A DNA stretch of 45,630 nucleotides from Methanothermobacter sp. (GCF_030055425.1 NZ_JASFYE010000007.1:1-45630); one strand, 5' to 3'; shown: positions 1 through 10,829, counted from the first letter of the stretch. Program-made: numbers and translations. The notes: generated by a model not told the origin, from the letters alone.

Positions 1-364
1 GTTAAAATCAGACCAAAATGGGATTGAAATGAACCAAAAGAATGGATACTAATGACAGGAGACAAGTTAAAATCAGACCAAAATGGGATTGAAATCCAAG
101 TTCCTTTTTCTTTTATTCCCTGCCTGGTTCTGGTTAAAATCAGACCAAAATGGGATTGAAATAAAGCTTCTAGTTGTTTTATAAATTCGTCTATTGTGAG
201 TTAAAATCAGACCAAAATGGGATTGAAATGTAAAAACGCACACTACCAGCATTCGACGAAGCACAAAGTTAAAATCAGACCCAAAATGGGATTGAAATTG
301 GTTTAAGGATATGTATGGTGATGTTGATAAAATTGTTAAAATCAGACCAAAATGGGATTGAAAT
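1..364 (+). CRISPR. CRISPR array, trailer-side end (6 repeats, 5 spacers)
   Basis: Six near-identical repeats are visible at 1-30, 66-95, 133-162, 200-229, 268-298 and 335-364, separated by unique spacers of 35, 37, 37, 38 and 36 bases. The repeat begins GTTAAAATCAGACC and ends GGGATTGAAAT. The ATTGAAA(N) end is the usual 3' end of type I/III repeats and supplies the crRNA 5' handle, so transcription is inferred to run left to right with the leader outside the window. The repeat at 268-298 carries one extra C (31 bases), which fits the older trailer end where repeats decay. The array is cut by the left edge. No cas genes are in the window. Confidence 0.97.
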
Positions 365-622
365 TTAAAGTATGGATAAGAAGGTGGTTAGATTGGTGAG
401 TGATGAGCTAAGGAAATACAAGGATGTATATTTTTAATTCTATTGTTTTTGTTACTCGTTCTCTTTTTTTGGAGTATGATATTGGGAGGATGATAGCAGA
501 CTCATCCCTTTGTCTTTTCCTTAAACAGTCGAAGAGGTTGTAATGCTTATTTATCCTGAATTTAAAAAAAGATCTCTTTTAAATTAAAAATGTGTATAAA
601 TTCATTTAAAAAAATTTAGAGG
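365..622. other. Gene-free CRISPR trailer and cdc48 downstream region
   Basis: This segment holds no convincing gene. A 21-codon reading frame (ATG 372 to TAA 435-437) directly follows the last repeat and could be a gene remnant or chance. The stretch 437-475 is T-rich, with runs at 446-450 and 468-474, and could end the CRISPR transcript. On the minus strand a T-run just after the cdc48 stop (revcomp of 608-616) is a plausible U-rich terminator for that gene. The rest is AT-rich and shows no repeat unit or spacer-like boundary. Confidence 0.5.
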
Positions 623-3012
<2,390 letters not shown>

Positions 3013-4317
3013 CTACCTTATCCTGGCTCCCATACCCTCAAGGATTCCCCTGACCCTCTCATAGTCCTCCCGCTGGAATACACGAATCCTGAGGGTTAAA
3101 CTCACATGACCATCGGGTATCTGCGGGCCACTGTAAACATCAACAACCTCTGAGTTAGCAACACCATCAAGAAGCCCTGTGAGGTACTCAATAACCTGGG
3201 GGTCCACTGTATCCGGAAAAACAGCTGATATATCATACACACGTGTGGGAAGGTTTTCAGCCTTCCACCTCTGGAGTTCATCATCAGATAGAACCATTAT
3301 GTTGGAGATCTTGAAGCTGAGCACCCTCTTACCTTCCCTGAGGGTCGCATAATCCGGTGTGACCGACTCAAGCACCCCAACATGTACCTTACCCGAATAG
3401 ATGTGCCTCAGACCAACTTCTCCTCCAACAGAATCCTTCAGAATTTTAAGTTCCTCATTGAGGGCCTCTATTGCCTTATCAGACCTCCCCAGGGACGCCT
3501 CAACATCATCGATGTTCTTGGCTGCAAGACCCATCCTTGATACGAATTCATCCATCCTGCCATCACTGAGCATCTCATTGAGTTCAGAGGCAGTCCTAAG
3601 GAAACTGTCACGCATATCCTGTCCATGGGGGTTATGGGTCTGGATGGAGTACGCCAGGTATGGGTTCTGGGCCACTATCCTTGCAATGGTGTCTATCATG
3701 AGGTTGTATATGGGGCTTGCAAATTTCCTCGACTCCCTTATATCGACCCCCTCTGCCTCGAGGGTGGATGCTATGCTTATGTAGGCAAAGTGTGTCAGCA
3801 CCTGCACAACACTCATCATACGGTCATGGGTTGCAGGGTCAGTTACTATAACACGGGCCTTACGTTTCTCAAGGAAATCAATGACGGTATCAACCCATGG
3901 GTTTTCCTGTGTGGGTGTCAGGACAACAACCTGCCCCTCAAGGGAGGAGACTCTGGGCCCAAACATGGGGTGGGCTGGAAGATGGTGGGCGCCATCCCCT
4001 ATGGACTCCTCCATGACCCTGGCCGGCTCCTCCTTTACAGATGTGACGTCCATCAGGAGGCCCCCCTTCCTGACATGGGGGGCGACCTCCCTTATAACAT
4101 CTGCAGTTGCATCTATGGGCACAGAAACAACCACGACATCTGCACGGGACGCTGCCTGGACGTTGTCACTGCAGTATTCCACACCAATCCTTGACGCGGC
4201 TTCCATTCCAGCATCAGGGTCCCTTCCGGTGATTATGACCCTTATTCCCTCCTTTTTCAGGAATCTGGCTATCCAGTATCCAAGCCCACGCGTACCCCCT
4301 ATGATGCTCACAATCAT
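3013..4317 (-). CDS. tyrA: Prephenate dehydrogenase (TyrA) with C-terminal extension
   Basis: Oxidative decarboxylation of prephenate to 4-hydroxyphenylpyruvate in tyrosine synthesis. The 434-residue protein opens directly with a Rossmann NAD(P) motif (IIGGTRGLG, about residues 5-13), carries the family signatures DVTSVKE and HLPAHPMFGP, and a helical dimerisation domain to about 280. The last 130 or so residues form an extra domain that resembles an ACT-type regulatory module, by pattern only. ATG 4317 has a GGTGG site and follows the stop of the upstream membrane protein gene closely, so a 12-codon-longer start overlapping that gene is rejected. It is probably cotranscribed with the DUF5518 gene. 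The aromatic pathway link to the trp operon further right is functional, not physical. Confidence 0.9.
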   Translation of the reverse strand: MIVSIIGGTRGLGYWIARFLKKEGIRVIITGRDPDAGMEAASRIGVEYCSDNVQAASRADVVVVSVPIDATADVIREVAPHVRKGGLLMDVTSVKEEPARVMEESIGDGAHHLPAHPMFGPRVSSLEGQVVVLTPTQENPWVDTVIDFLEKRKARVIVTDPATHDRMMSVVQVLTHFAYISIASTLEAEGVDIRESRKFASPIYNLMIDTIARIVAQNPYLAYSIQTHNPHGQDMRDSFLRTASELNEMLSDGRMDEFVSRMGLAAKNIDDVEASLGRSDKAIEALNEELKILKDSVGGEVGLRHIYSGKVHVGVLESVTPDYATLREGKRVLSFKISNIMVLSDDELQRWKAENLPTRVYDISAVFPDTVDPQVIEYLTGLLDGVANSEVVDVYSGPQIPDGHVSLTLRIRVFQREDYERVRGILEGMGARIR

Positions 4318-4327
4318 TTCCACCAGC

Positions 4328-4678
4328 CTACTCCCTGAAGGCCTTAACGGCAATGTAGCCCCCTATACCACCCAGCAGGAGGCTCAGGCCCCCGATGATT
4401 ACAAGACCCGTGGTGAAGGTGAATATATCAGGCGCGGCAAGACCTGCAATTCTACCTGGCATCCTGGGACCGAATATCATCCCTGATGAGAAACTTATAA
4501 CCGCAAGAATGAGTGAAGCGGCAGCCCCTCCACCTGCACTTCTCCTTTCAGCCCTTGTGAGGTAGGCTGCCAGGAACCCTGTGAAGGTGTAAACAAAGAG
4601 GCCGTCAATGAAGAATAGCATGATGAAGCCCACGATGATGCTCAGAAAAATTGCAGTGCCTGATTCATAGTCACCCAT
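4328..4678 (-). CDS. Small DUF5518-type membrane protein
   Basis: A 116-residue protein with about four hydrophobic segments (roughly 10-40, 50-68, 85-105) and glycine-rich stretches such as GGAAASLILAV and GGLSLLLGGIGGY. This pattern is typical of the DUF5518 family, which is abundant in Methanobacteriales and has no known function. It lies immediately upstream of prephenate dehydrogenase (10 bases between stop and start) and is the first gene of that two-gene transcript. There is no signal peptidase site I can defend. Family assignment is from memory of the pattern; function unknown. Confidence 0.75.
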   Translation of the reverse strand: MGDYESGTAIFLSIIVGFIMLFFIDGLFVYTFTGFLAAYLTRAERRSAGGGAAASLILAVISFSSGMIFGPRMPGRIAGLAAPDIFTFTTGLVIIGGLSLLLGGIGGYIAVKAFRE

Positions 4679-4792
4679 CAGATTACACTCCTATCCTACT
4701 AGCTGACTCTTAATTTATAAAAGCATTCATATATATTATCATTGATCATTCAGCATATAGAATCATTTTTCCAATGATTTCAGGGTGAAGAG
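4679..4792. promoter_or_regulatory. Divergent promoters of DUF5518-tyrA and pelA
   Basis: The 114-base divergent gap contains TTTATAAA (about 4714-4721), readable as a TATA box for the minus-strand DUF5518-tyrA transcript, and ATATATATT (about 4730-4738) as a TATA box for pelA on the plus strand, which has a GGGTGA binding site ahead of ATG 4793. Confidence 0.5.
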
Positions 4793-5854
4793 ATGAGGAT
4801 AGTACATGAGGATGAGAAAAACGGCGTCATAGAAGTTGTACCAGAAACCCTTGACGATCTCTGGCACCTCTCCCATATAATTGAGGAGGGGGACCTGCTT
4901 TCGGCAAGGACAACAAGGAGGATACAGGATACCAGTGGAGAGAAGATAAGAAGCGACAGGGGAGTTAAGAAAACCTTCTATCTGGGTATAAGGGTGGAAG
5001 GTGTCAGTTTCCACATCTACACAGGAAAACTCAGAGCAACAGGGGTTATAGAGCGGGGCCCTGAGGACCTGGTCCCCCTTGGGTCGCACCACACCCTTGA
5101 GGTTAAACTCAACACCCCCCTCAGGATCAAAAAGGATTCCTGGAGCAGATGGACACTTAAGAGGCTTCAGGAGGCGGTGGAGGCATCAAAGCATATCAGG
5201 GCAGTCATAGTTGTGATTGAGGATGATGTGGCAGACATTGGAGTCATAAGACAGTATGGTGTGGAGTACCAGGGCCCCATCACAGGTCACATCCCGGGTA
5301 AGAGGATGCAGCAGAGGGACCGGGGTAAACTGCGCCTTGAATTCTATGAGAGTATAGTGGACGCCCTAAAAAAATACGGTGAACTTGAGACAATCATAAT
5401 TGCAGGTCCTGGCTTCTACAAGTCGGACTTCCATGAATACCTGCTTGAGAAGCACCCTGAGATCGGAAGGAAGGCCGTGGTTGAGAACACCGGGACCGGC
5501 GGAAGGTCAGGAATATACGAGGTTCTTAAGAAGGGCACCGTGGAGAGGGTTTCATCAGAGAACAGGGTGGCAGCAGAGGTAAGGAATGTGAATGAGGTCC
5601 TTGAGAGGCTTGGGAGGGACCCTGAAACGGTGGTCTATGGCAGGGAGGAGGTGCTGGATGCCATCAATATGGGGGCTGTTGAGAGGCTGCTGGTCCTTGA
5701 CAGGGTTGTAAGCAGGGAGGATATTGAGGGATACCTTGATATCGTTGAGAGCATGGGGGGTTCCGTGGTTCTCATAAGCAGTGAACACGAGGGCGGTAAA
5801 CAGCTGGAATCCCTCGGTGGACTTGCAGGTATCCTGAGGTTCAGGATTTCATGA
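4793..5854 (+). CDS. pelA: Pelota (aPelota), ribosome rescue factor
   Basis: Recognises stalled ribosomes in the A site with aEF1A and triggers ABCE1-dependent subunit splitting. The 353-residue protein has the three-domain eRF1/pelota layout: an N-terminal Sm-like domain (about 1-125, starting MRIVHEDEKNGVIEVVPE), a central domain (about 130-255) that lacks the GGQ hydrolysis loop as expected for pelota rather than aRF1, and a C-terminal L30e-like domain (about 260-353, with YGREEVLDAINMGAVERLL). Length is normal. It heads a plus-strand run: the radical SAM gene starts 12 bases after its stop, and the MraY-like gene follows. Confidence 0.96.
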   Translation: MRIVHEDEKNGVIEVVPETLDDLWHLSHIIEEGDLLSARTTRRIQDTSGEKIRSDRGVKKTFYLGIRVEGVSFHIYTGKLRATGVIERGPEDLVPLGSHHTLEVKLNTPLRIKKDSWSRWTLKRLQEAVEASKHIRAVIVVIEDDVADIGVIRQYGVEYQGPITGHIPGKRMQQRDRGKLRLEFYESIVDALKKYGELETIIIAGPGFYKSDFHEYLLEKHPEIGRKAVVENTGTGGRSGIYEVLKKGTVERVSSENRVAAEVRNVNEVLERLGRDPETVVYGREEVLDAINMGAVERLLVLDRVVSREDIEGYLDIVESMGGSVVLISSEHEGGKQLESLGGLAGILRFRIS

Positions 5855-5866
5855 TGGGGGTATCAG

Positions 5867-7021
5867 GTGTTCAGGATTCTCCAGGATAAATGCACCGGCT
5901 GCGGGAGATGCAGGATGCTCCAGTGCAGCGGAAAATGTTCAGGGTGTGGGGCCTGCCAGCGGGTATGCCCTGAGGGCGCAGTTGTTCCAGGGAGTAGGGA
6001 TGATACAGAGTACAGGGTGACAGTAAACAGTGAAGATGTCATGGCCACCGGCACCGTGGGGGACGCCCTTGAGGTTGCAGGTATCAGGGTAAGTGACATT
6101 CCCTGTGAGGGCGAATTATTCTCACCATGCGGTACAGGCGGATGCTGGGCCTGCGCTGTATCAGCAAATGGCAGGACGGTGCAGTCCTGTGTAACACCCC
6201 TTGAGGAGGGGATGGTCATAGAGACCATACCTGAACCACCACTCAGGTATGTGAGCAACTTCGGCCCCCACACTGCTGGGGGAGTGGGGACACCCTTCAG
6301 TGAAAAGGGGGATGGCCCCGTTGAGGTGGTGTGCTTCGCCCATGGATGCAACCTGAGGTGTCCCCAGTGCCAGAACAGCCAGGTGGCGTTCACCAGGGGT
6401 GACACTTTGCTTGACCCTGAAGAAACCGCAATGATACTCCTTGGGGTTGAATCGATTTACAGGACAGGCACCGTGACGTTCTCTGGCGGTGAATGCACAC
6501 TTAACAGGTCATGGCTCTCCGGTTCAGTGAGGAGGATAAGGGAACTTGATGGGGGGATCAACATTCACGTGGACACAAATGGCACCGTGCTCACCCAGGG
6601 ATACATTGATGAACTTGTTGAGGCCGGCATGAACCGGATAGGAATTGACCTCAAGGGTAGGAGGCTGGAGACATTCATGGGGATAGCAGGGCTCAGCGAC
6701 ACTGAGAAAGCCAGTGTGTACCTTGAAAACGCCTGGAATGCCTTCAGGTACATATCTGAGGAGCATGATGGAATATTCATGGGCCTGGGGGTCCCATACA
6801 ACAGGGCACTCATATCCACCGGGGAGATTGCTGAAATGGCGTCTGAGATAGCCTCTGTCAGTCCAGACGTCCAGGTAACCCTCCTTGACTACAGGCCCGA
6901 GTTCAGGCTTAAAAACATAAAGAGGCCCTCGGTTTCTGAAATGATTGTGGTTCGTGACCTGATGCTTGACGGGGGCCTCAGAAGGGTAATTGTTCAGACA
7001 TCGGAGGGGTTCATAGGATGA
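5867..7021 (+). CDS. Radical SAM protein with N-terminal ferredoxin-like and 2Fe-2S-like regions
   Basis: A 384-residue protein of unknown substrate. Residues 9-34 contain eight cysteines in ferredoxin-like spacing (CTGCGRC, then CSGCGACQRVCP). Residues about 45-120 look like a plant-type 2Fe-2S or molybdopterin-style ubiquitin fold, with Cys 80, 88, 93, 96 and 108. The radical SAM core begins near 155 with CNLRCPQC (Cys 161, 165, 168) and a GGE motif at 207-209, similar to pyruvate-formate-lyase-activase-like enzymes. Start is GTG 5867 with a GGGGG site 6 bases upstream. It lies between pelA and the MraY-like gene, apparently cotranscribed. It could be a glycyl-radical activase-like or peptide-modifying enzyme; neither partner is nearby, so function is left open. 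Confidence 0.85.
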   Translation: MFRILQDKCTGCGRCRMLQCSGKCSGCGACQRVCPEGAVVPGSRDDTEYRVTVNSEDVMATGTVGDALEVAGIRVSDIPCEGELFSPCGTGGCWACAVSANGRTVQSCVTPLEEGMVIETIPEPPLRYVSNFGPHTAGGVGTPFSEKGDGPVEVVCFAHGCNLRCPQCQNSQVAFTRGDTLLDPEETAMILLGVESIYRTGTVTFSGGECTLNRSWLSGSVRRIRELDGGINIHVDTNGTVLTQGYIDELVEAGMNRIGIDLKGRRLETFMGIAGLSDTEKASVYLENAWNAFRYISEEHDGIFMGLGVPYNRALISTGEIAEMASEIASVSPDVQVTLLDYRPEFRLKNIKRPSVSEMIVVRDLMLDGGLRRVIVQTSEGFIG

Positions 7022-7042
7022 TCACAGACGGGGTGGGAGAAC

Positions 7043-7933
7043 ATGCTTATGTTGATTTATGACTGGGACCTGCTTTTAGCGGCTGTCGCTGTGCTTGTAC
7101 TGACACCTGCTGCTGCGGCCATCATATCCCTCTTTAAAAATTCAAATCTCTACACTGATGTGAGGGGTGGCACACCCCGCGGTGCCGGTATTGTTCCATG
7201 GGCAGCACTCTCCATATTCACACCCCCACCATTTAACGTGCCTATTGCTGTAATGGGGGTTCTGGCCTTTATTGATGACCTTGCTGGAAGAAGAGGGATA
7301 ATGAACCTTCCCATTGAGTGGGGGCAGCTTTCAAGGGGATTGGGTATACTGGGAGTCTTCCTCATCACCTACCCCTTCATGGGGGCATGGGGGCTCCTTG
7401 TGGCACTCATGGTACAGCCATTGAATATTGCCGACATGCAGCCGGGTGTGGCCTGCACCGTGACTGTCATCATGTCCCTCCTGGCACTCCCTGCAGCGGT
7501 CGTAACAGGTTCAGGCATCCACCTTGCCCTTCTCATCATGGTGGTGGCACTGGCGTACTCACCACTTGATTACATGGGGAGGGTAATGATGGGGGAGGTT
7601 GGAAACCACAGCTTCGCAGTTGCCCTCGGCCTCTTATTCTACAGTTCAGGGGGGCCGTGGCTTCTCCTGGTGCTCTTTCTCCTCACACCCCTTGTAACGG
7701 CCATTTTAAGGAGGGGCAATCTCTCAGAATTCCTTGAGAAGAGACTTAAAATTGAGAACCCCACCCTCGGGGATCTTTATATGGATGTCATGACAGGCGG
7801 AGGTCTCGGGGATCTTTTAAGGAGGATCATACTCGGTAGGAGGGCTTTCAGAATCAGGAACCCCTTCCTGATTTCGCTGGGGTTCAGAAGGCTACTTTTC
7901 AACCCCCATGCGTCCCGGCTCCCGGAGTCCTGA
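7043..7933 (+). CDS. Divergent MraY/WecA-like membrane glycosyl-1-phosphate transferase
   Basis: A 296-residue polytopic protein with about eight to nine hydrophobic segments. Family landmarks are in the right order: RGGTPRGAG (41-49, like the K-TP-MGG loop of MraY), FIDDLAG (77-83, paired aspartates), NIADMQPG (128-135, like the N--D--DG motif) and MGEVGNHS (183-190, like MGD-GS). The last two are altered, with Glu in place of the usual catalytic-region Asp, so activity is uncertain. By analogy it would transfer a sugar phosphate to a polyprenyl phosphate at the membrane. In a pseudomurein organism it is a candidate for the lipid-linked cell wall precursor step. A MurG-like gene lies 1.8 kb downstream. 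ATG 7043 has a GGGTGGGAG site. Confidence 0.75.
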   Translation: MLMLIYDWDLLLAAVAVLVLTPAAAAIISLFKNSNLYTDVRGGTPRGAGIVPWAALSIFTPPPFNVPIAVMGVLAFIDDLAGRRGIMNLPIEWGQLSRGLGILGVFLITYPFMGAWGLLVALMVQPLNIADMQPGVACTVTVIMSLLALPAAVVTGSGIHLALLIMVVALAYSPLDYMGRVMMGEVGNHSFAVALGLLFYSSGGPWLLLVLFLLTPLVTAILRRGNLSEFLEKRLKIENPTLGDLYMDVMTGGGLGDLLRRIILGRRAFRIRNPFLISLGFRRLLFNPHASRLPES

Positions 7934-7937
7934 TCCC

Positions 7938-9614
7938 TCAGGTCATCTTCCTTGACTTTATGATTGAAATTATGAGTGCAAGGGCTATGAGGAAACTCAC
8001 AGCAAAACCGAAAAGCCCCAGGAAGGGGAACTTCTGGAGTATCAGGGCCTCCTTTGGGATTGCGACCAGTGATGAGCCTATTATGAGGGCTGATACCAGC
8101 ATGGCCACAGATATCCTGTTGGTTGATCTTTCAATTCTCCTTGATATCTCATCGAGGTTCCTGTGCTCAAGTTCCATCTTGAGTTTACCCTCCTCCAGCC
8201 GCTGGAGCGCCCTTATAACACCGCGTGGGAGATCGTTCACTATGTGTTCAAGTTCTATGAGAGTTGAGGGGACCTCGTCCAGGTTCCGCAGGGGATTCAG
8301 GCGTTTTCTGATGAGGCTGTAGGTCATCTCCCATGCAACCTCAAGTCCATTGAATCTGGGATCCAGGCGCTCACCAAGATCCTCTGCCATGCTCATGACC
8401 CTTGCAAGGAGCACGAAGTCACGGGGGATCCTTATCCTGTGCTTCATTATCATCTCAGGCATTGTGAATTCTGTGAGGATCTCCCCAACCTTCTTAACGT
8501 CGGCACCATAGTAGCGATCAAGGAGGTCTATTATATCGTACTTGACCTCTTCAAGGTCTGTATCCTCTGTGAGGATATTCATGTACCTCAGCTGGCTCAC
8601 TATACCGTTCACATCGTAGTTCATGAGCAGAATGAAGAGTTCAGCCAGTTTGTCCCGGAATGAACGGTCAAGGTGGCCCATCATCCCGAAGTCCAGGAAG
8701 CACAGTACATTACCCCTCTGGACGAGTATATTGCCTGGGTGTGGGTCGGCGTGGAAGAAGCCGTGTATGAATATCTGCCTGAAGTAGCAACGGGCACCCC
8801 GCTCTGCTATTGTTCGTGCATTGAATTTTATGTCTGATTCAAGGATCTCTGTGAGTTTAACCCCCTCAACGTACTCCATGGTCAGCACCCTGCTGGTGGA
8901 GTATTCCCGGTAGACGTAGGGGGCGTAAACGGTTTCGTCATCAAGGAACATGGCCCTGAATCTCTCAGCGTTGTTGGCCTCCTGGTGGTAGTCCAGTTCC
9001 TTCCTGATGGCCCTTTCAAACTCCGCCACTATACCCGGGAGATTGTAGTACTCGAGACCCGGGATACGGTCATTTGCAAGCTTTGCAAGGTACTTCATGA
9101 GTATAATATCACTTTTCACGGTGGTGGCTATACCCGGGCGCTGCACCTTAACGGCAACAGCCTCCCCGCTTTTCAAACGTGCCCTGTGGACCTGACCTAT
9201 GGATGCCGATGCAAGGGGTTCCTCATGGAATTCTGAAAAGATATCCTCCAGTGGCTTACCAAGTTCAGATTCGATAACCCTCCTGACATCCCTGAAGGGG
9301 AACGGCGGCGCCTCGTCCTGAAGCTTGGCCAGTTCATCTGCTATTTCCCTGCCCACAAGGTCCGCCCTGGTGCTCAGCACCTGGCCCAGTTTGATGAAGG
9401 TTGTCCCCAGTTCTTCAAGGACGAGCCTGAGGCGTACTGGGGCCGGTTCATGGATCTCCTCAGGGCTCCTTATGTAGAGTTTGAGGCTTTCAAAGAGTCT
9501 GTTTTTGAGGCCTATGGCCTCAAGTATGTTCCCGAAGTGGTACTTGCCCATTACCCTTACGATCTCCCTGAGGCGCCCCATGTCGGGCCTCTTATTATAT
9601 GGGGGTATGTTCAT
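7938..9614 (-). CDS. ABC1/UbiB (AarF) family atypical kinase
   Basis: A 558-residue atypical protein-kinase-like ATPase of the UbiB/COQ8/AarF family; in bacteria and mitochondria these support isoprenoid quinone synthesis or lipid metabolism. Seen here are the KxGQ motif (FIKLGQVLSTRADL), the alanine-rich nucleotide loop and lysine (ASIGQVH, then AVKVQRPG), the catalytic loop HADPHPGN and the metal site LDFGMMG. Two C-terminal membrane helices (about 500-558) anchor it. Methanobacteriales lack ubiquinone, so the role is probably in another isoprenoid or membrane-lipid process (inference). ATG 9614 is chosen because an upstream GTG sits within the weak GTGGT binding site. It converges with the MraY-like gene, with 4 bases between their ends. 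Confidence 0.92.
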   Translation of the reverse strand: MNIPPYNKRPDMGRLREIVRVMGKYHFGNILEAIGLKNRLFESLKLYIRSPEEIHEPAPVRLRLVLEELGTTFIKLGQVLSTRADLVGREIADELAKLQDEAPPFPFRDVRRVIESELGKPLEDIFSEFHEEPLASASIGQVHRARLKSGEAVAVKVQRPGIATTVKSDIILMKYLAKLANDRIPGLEYYNLPGIVAEFERAIRKELDYHQEANNAERFRAMFLDDETVYAPYVYREYSTSRVLTMEYVEGVKLTEILESDIKFNARTIAERGARCYFRQIFIHGFFHADPHPGNILVQRGNVLCFLDFGMMGHLDRSFRDKLAELFILLMNYDVNGIVSQLRYMNILTEDTDLEEVKYDIIDLLDRYYGADVKKVGEILTEFTMPEMIMKHRIRIPRDFVLLARVMSMAEDLGERLDPRFNGLEVAWEMTYSLIRKRLNPLRNLDEVPSTLIELEHIVNDLPRGVIRALQRLEEGKLKMELEHRNLDEISRRIERSTNRISVAMLVSALIIGSSLVAIPKEALILQKFPFLGLFGFAVSFLIALALIISIIKSRKMT

Positions 9615-9713
9615 ATTAACCACTTATTTAATGTATAATATTTAAACCTATTTTGCAGATATAGAATCTCCCGTTACATTTCATGGGTTTTTCACTGAAA
9701 TCATGGTGATCAT
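9615..9713. promoter_or_regulatory. Divergent promoters of ubiB-like and MurG-like genes
   Basis: A TATA-like element on the minus strand (revcomp of 9636-9648, within AGGTTTAAATATTA) serves the UbiB-like gene. The plus-strand glycosyltransferase has a strong GGTGATCAT site directly before ATG 9714; its TATA box is less clear, possibly in the same AT-rich block. Confidence 0.4.
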
Positions 9714-10763
9714 ATGAAGGCACTTTTCACTGTAACAGGTCGGGGAATGGGTGGAGACGCAATAACAGCACTAAACATAGCCAGTGCACTTGAGAAGAGA
9801 GGATTTGAATGCGAATTTGCACTTGATCACAGCGCCCCCGGGATACTCCTCAAAAAGAGGGGTATCGACTGGCACAGGGTCAGGATACCCCAGGCAGGGG
9901 GCCACGCAGCAAGCAGGCTGAAACTACTGAAGGCTGCTTTCAGGACCCTGAGGGCGGTTTACGAGACAGGAAGGCTGATAAGGAAGATCAAACCGGATGT
10001 GGTTGTTGGCGTGATAGGCGGGGGCGCGGTGGTGGGCTGCCTTGCCGCAAGAATTACCGGAGTGCCTGCTGTGGGTGTTCTTATAACCCCAACCGATGCA
10101 CGGGTCTGCACCCGCCTCAACAGGAACGTGGCGCTTCCAGAGTCCAGCCTATTTGGAAAGGACGCTGAGGGAGTTGAGAGCGTATATTCACCCATCAGCC
10201 CTGATATAACACTGGGGGATCCTGAAAGGGCCATTCAAAGGATGCCCCCTGAATTTGACCCTGAGAAACCAACCATTGTTTTCTCCTCGGGTTCATCCCT
10301 CTTCAGGATGATGGCCGAGGCCGCGGTTAAAATGGCAGAATCAGATCTCAGTGCAAACATCACAGTTGTGGGGCACCCCCTCAGGGAGGAATACGGGCGG
10401 ATGGTGGACCGTGAGGGGATAATCAACCTGGGCTACATAGACTGGGTCAGTGACCTCTACAGCCTCGCTGACCTTGTGGTGCTCTCTGATGATGGGGTGA
10501 TGGTCCATGAGGCCATTGCAATGAGGGTGCCGGTGGTGGCACTGAGGGGTGTCAAGTATGGAAGGTACCATAACATGGGTGCTGTCTTCAGGGGGGCCGT
10601 GCTGGAGACAGACCTTGATGGTATAGATGGGGCTATTTTGAGGGCACTTGAGGCTTCAGATGATATGAGGAGGGCGGCGGAGGCCTACAGTGGTGATGTA
10701 ATGGGGTCGGCAGATAGGATAGCTGAAATTATAGAGGAGGAGGCAGTTAAATCAGTGTCTTGA
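9714..10763 (+). CDS. MurG-like GT-B glycosyltransferase (GT28-type)
   Basis: A 349-residue soluble protein with GT-B architecture. The N-terminal Rossmann half carries the glycine-rich acceptor loop (GRGMGGDAITALNIASAL, about 9-26) and DVVVGVIGGGAVVGCLAA. The C-terminal half carries PTIVFSSGSS and the nucleotide-sugar region YSLADLVVLSDDGVMVHEAIAMRVPVVAL. This is the layout of MurG and related UDP-sugar transferases. By analogy it may add a second amino sugar to a lipid-linked precursor. With the MraY-like gene nearby a role in pseudomurein or surface-polymer synthesis is plausible but not proven; many archaeal GT28 proteins act on other acceptors. There is no membrane helix. Its last codons lie in a short direct repeat shared with the neighbouring gene end. 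Confidence 0.8.
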   Translation: MKALFTVTGRGMGGDAITALNIASALEKRGFECEFALDHSAPGILLKKRGIDWHRVRIPQAGGHAASRLKLLKAAFRTLRAVYETGRLIRKIKPDVVVGVIGGGAVVGCLAARITGVPAVGVLITPTDARVCTRLNRNVALPESSLFGKDAEGVESVYSPISPDITLGDPERAIQRMPPEFDPEKPTIVFSSGSSLFRMMAEAAVKMAESDLSANITVVGHPLREEYGRMVDREGIINLGYIDWVSDLYSLADLVVLSDDGVMVHEAIAMRVPVVALRGVKYGRYHNMGAVFRGAVLETDLDGIDGAILRALEASDDMRRAAEAYSGDVMGSADRIAEIIEEEAVKSVS

Positions 10764-10829
10764 GTTTGGAGTGCGCCCCCCCTTGTATTGGTATCTTATC
10801 TGAGGAGGCTGTTAAGTCAGTACCTTGAG
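10737..10829 (+). repeat. 28-base imperfect direct repeat at two convergent gene ends
   Basis: Copy 1 (10737-10764) covers the last codons and stop of the glycosyltransferase gene. Copy 2 (10802-10829) covers the stop and last codons of the opposing oxidoreductase gene. They start GAGGAGGC, share GTTAA, TCAGT and CTTGAG, and agree at 24 of 28 positions, offset by 65 bases. The 37 bases between them include a C-rich run. A small duplication that supplied the end of one of the genes would explain it. Confidence 0.7.

Noticed and set aside
73-264. 63-codon minus-strand reading frame with repeated peptide ILV-like units
   Set aside because: It lies wholly in the CRISPR array; the repeated peptide is the translated repeat.
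4763-5092. 109-codon minus-strand frame overlapping pelA
   Set aside because: Antisense to the N-terminus of pelota; no binding site or family pattern.
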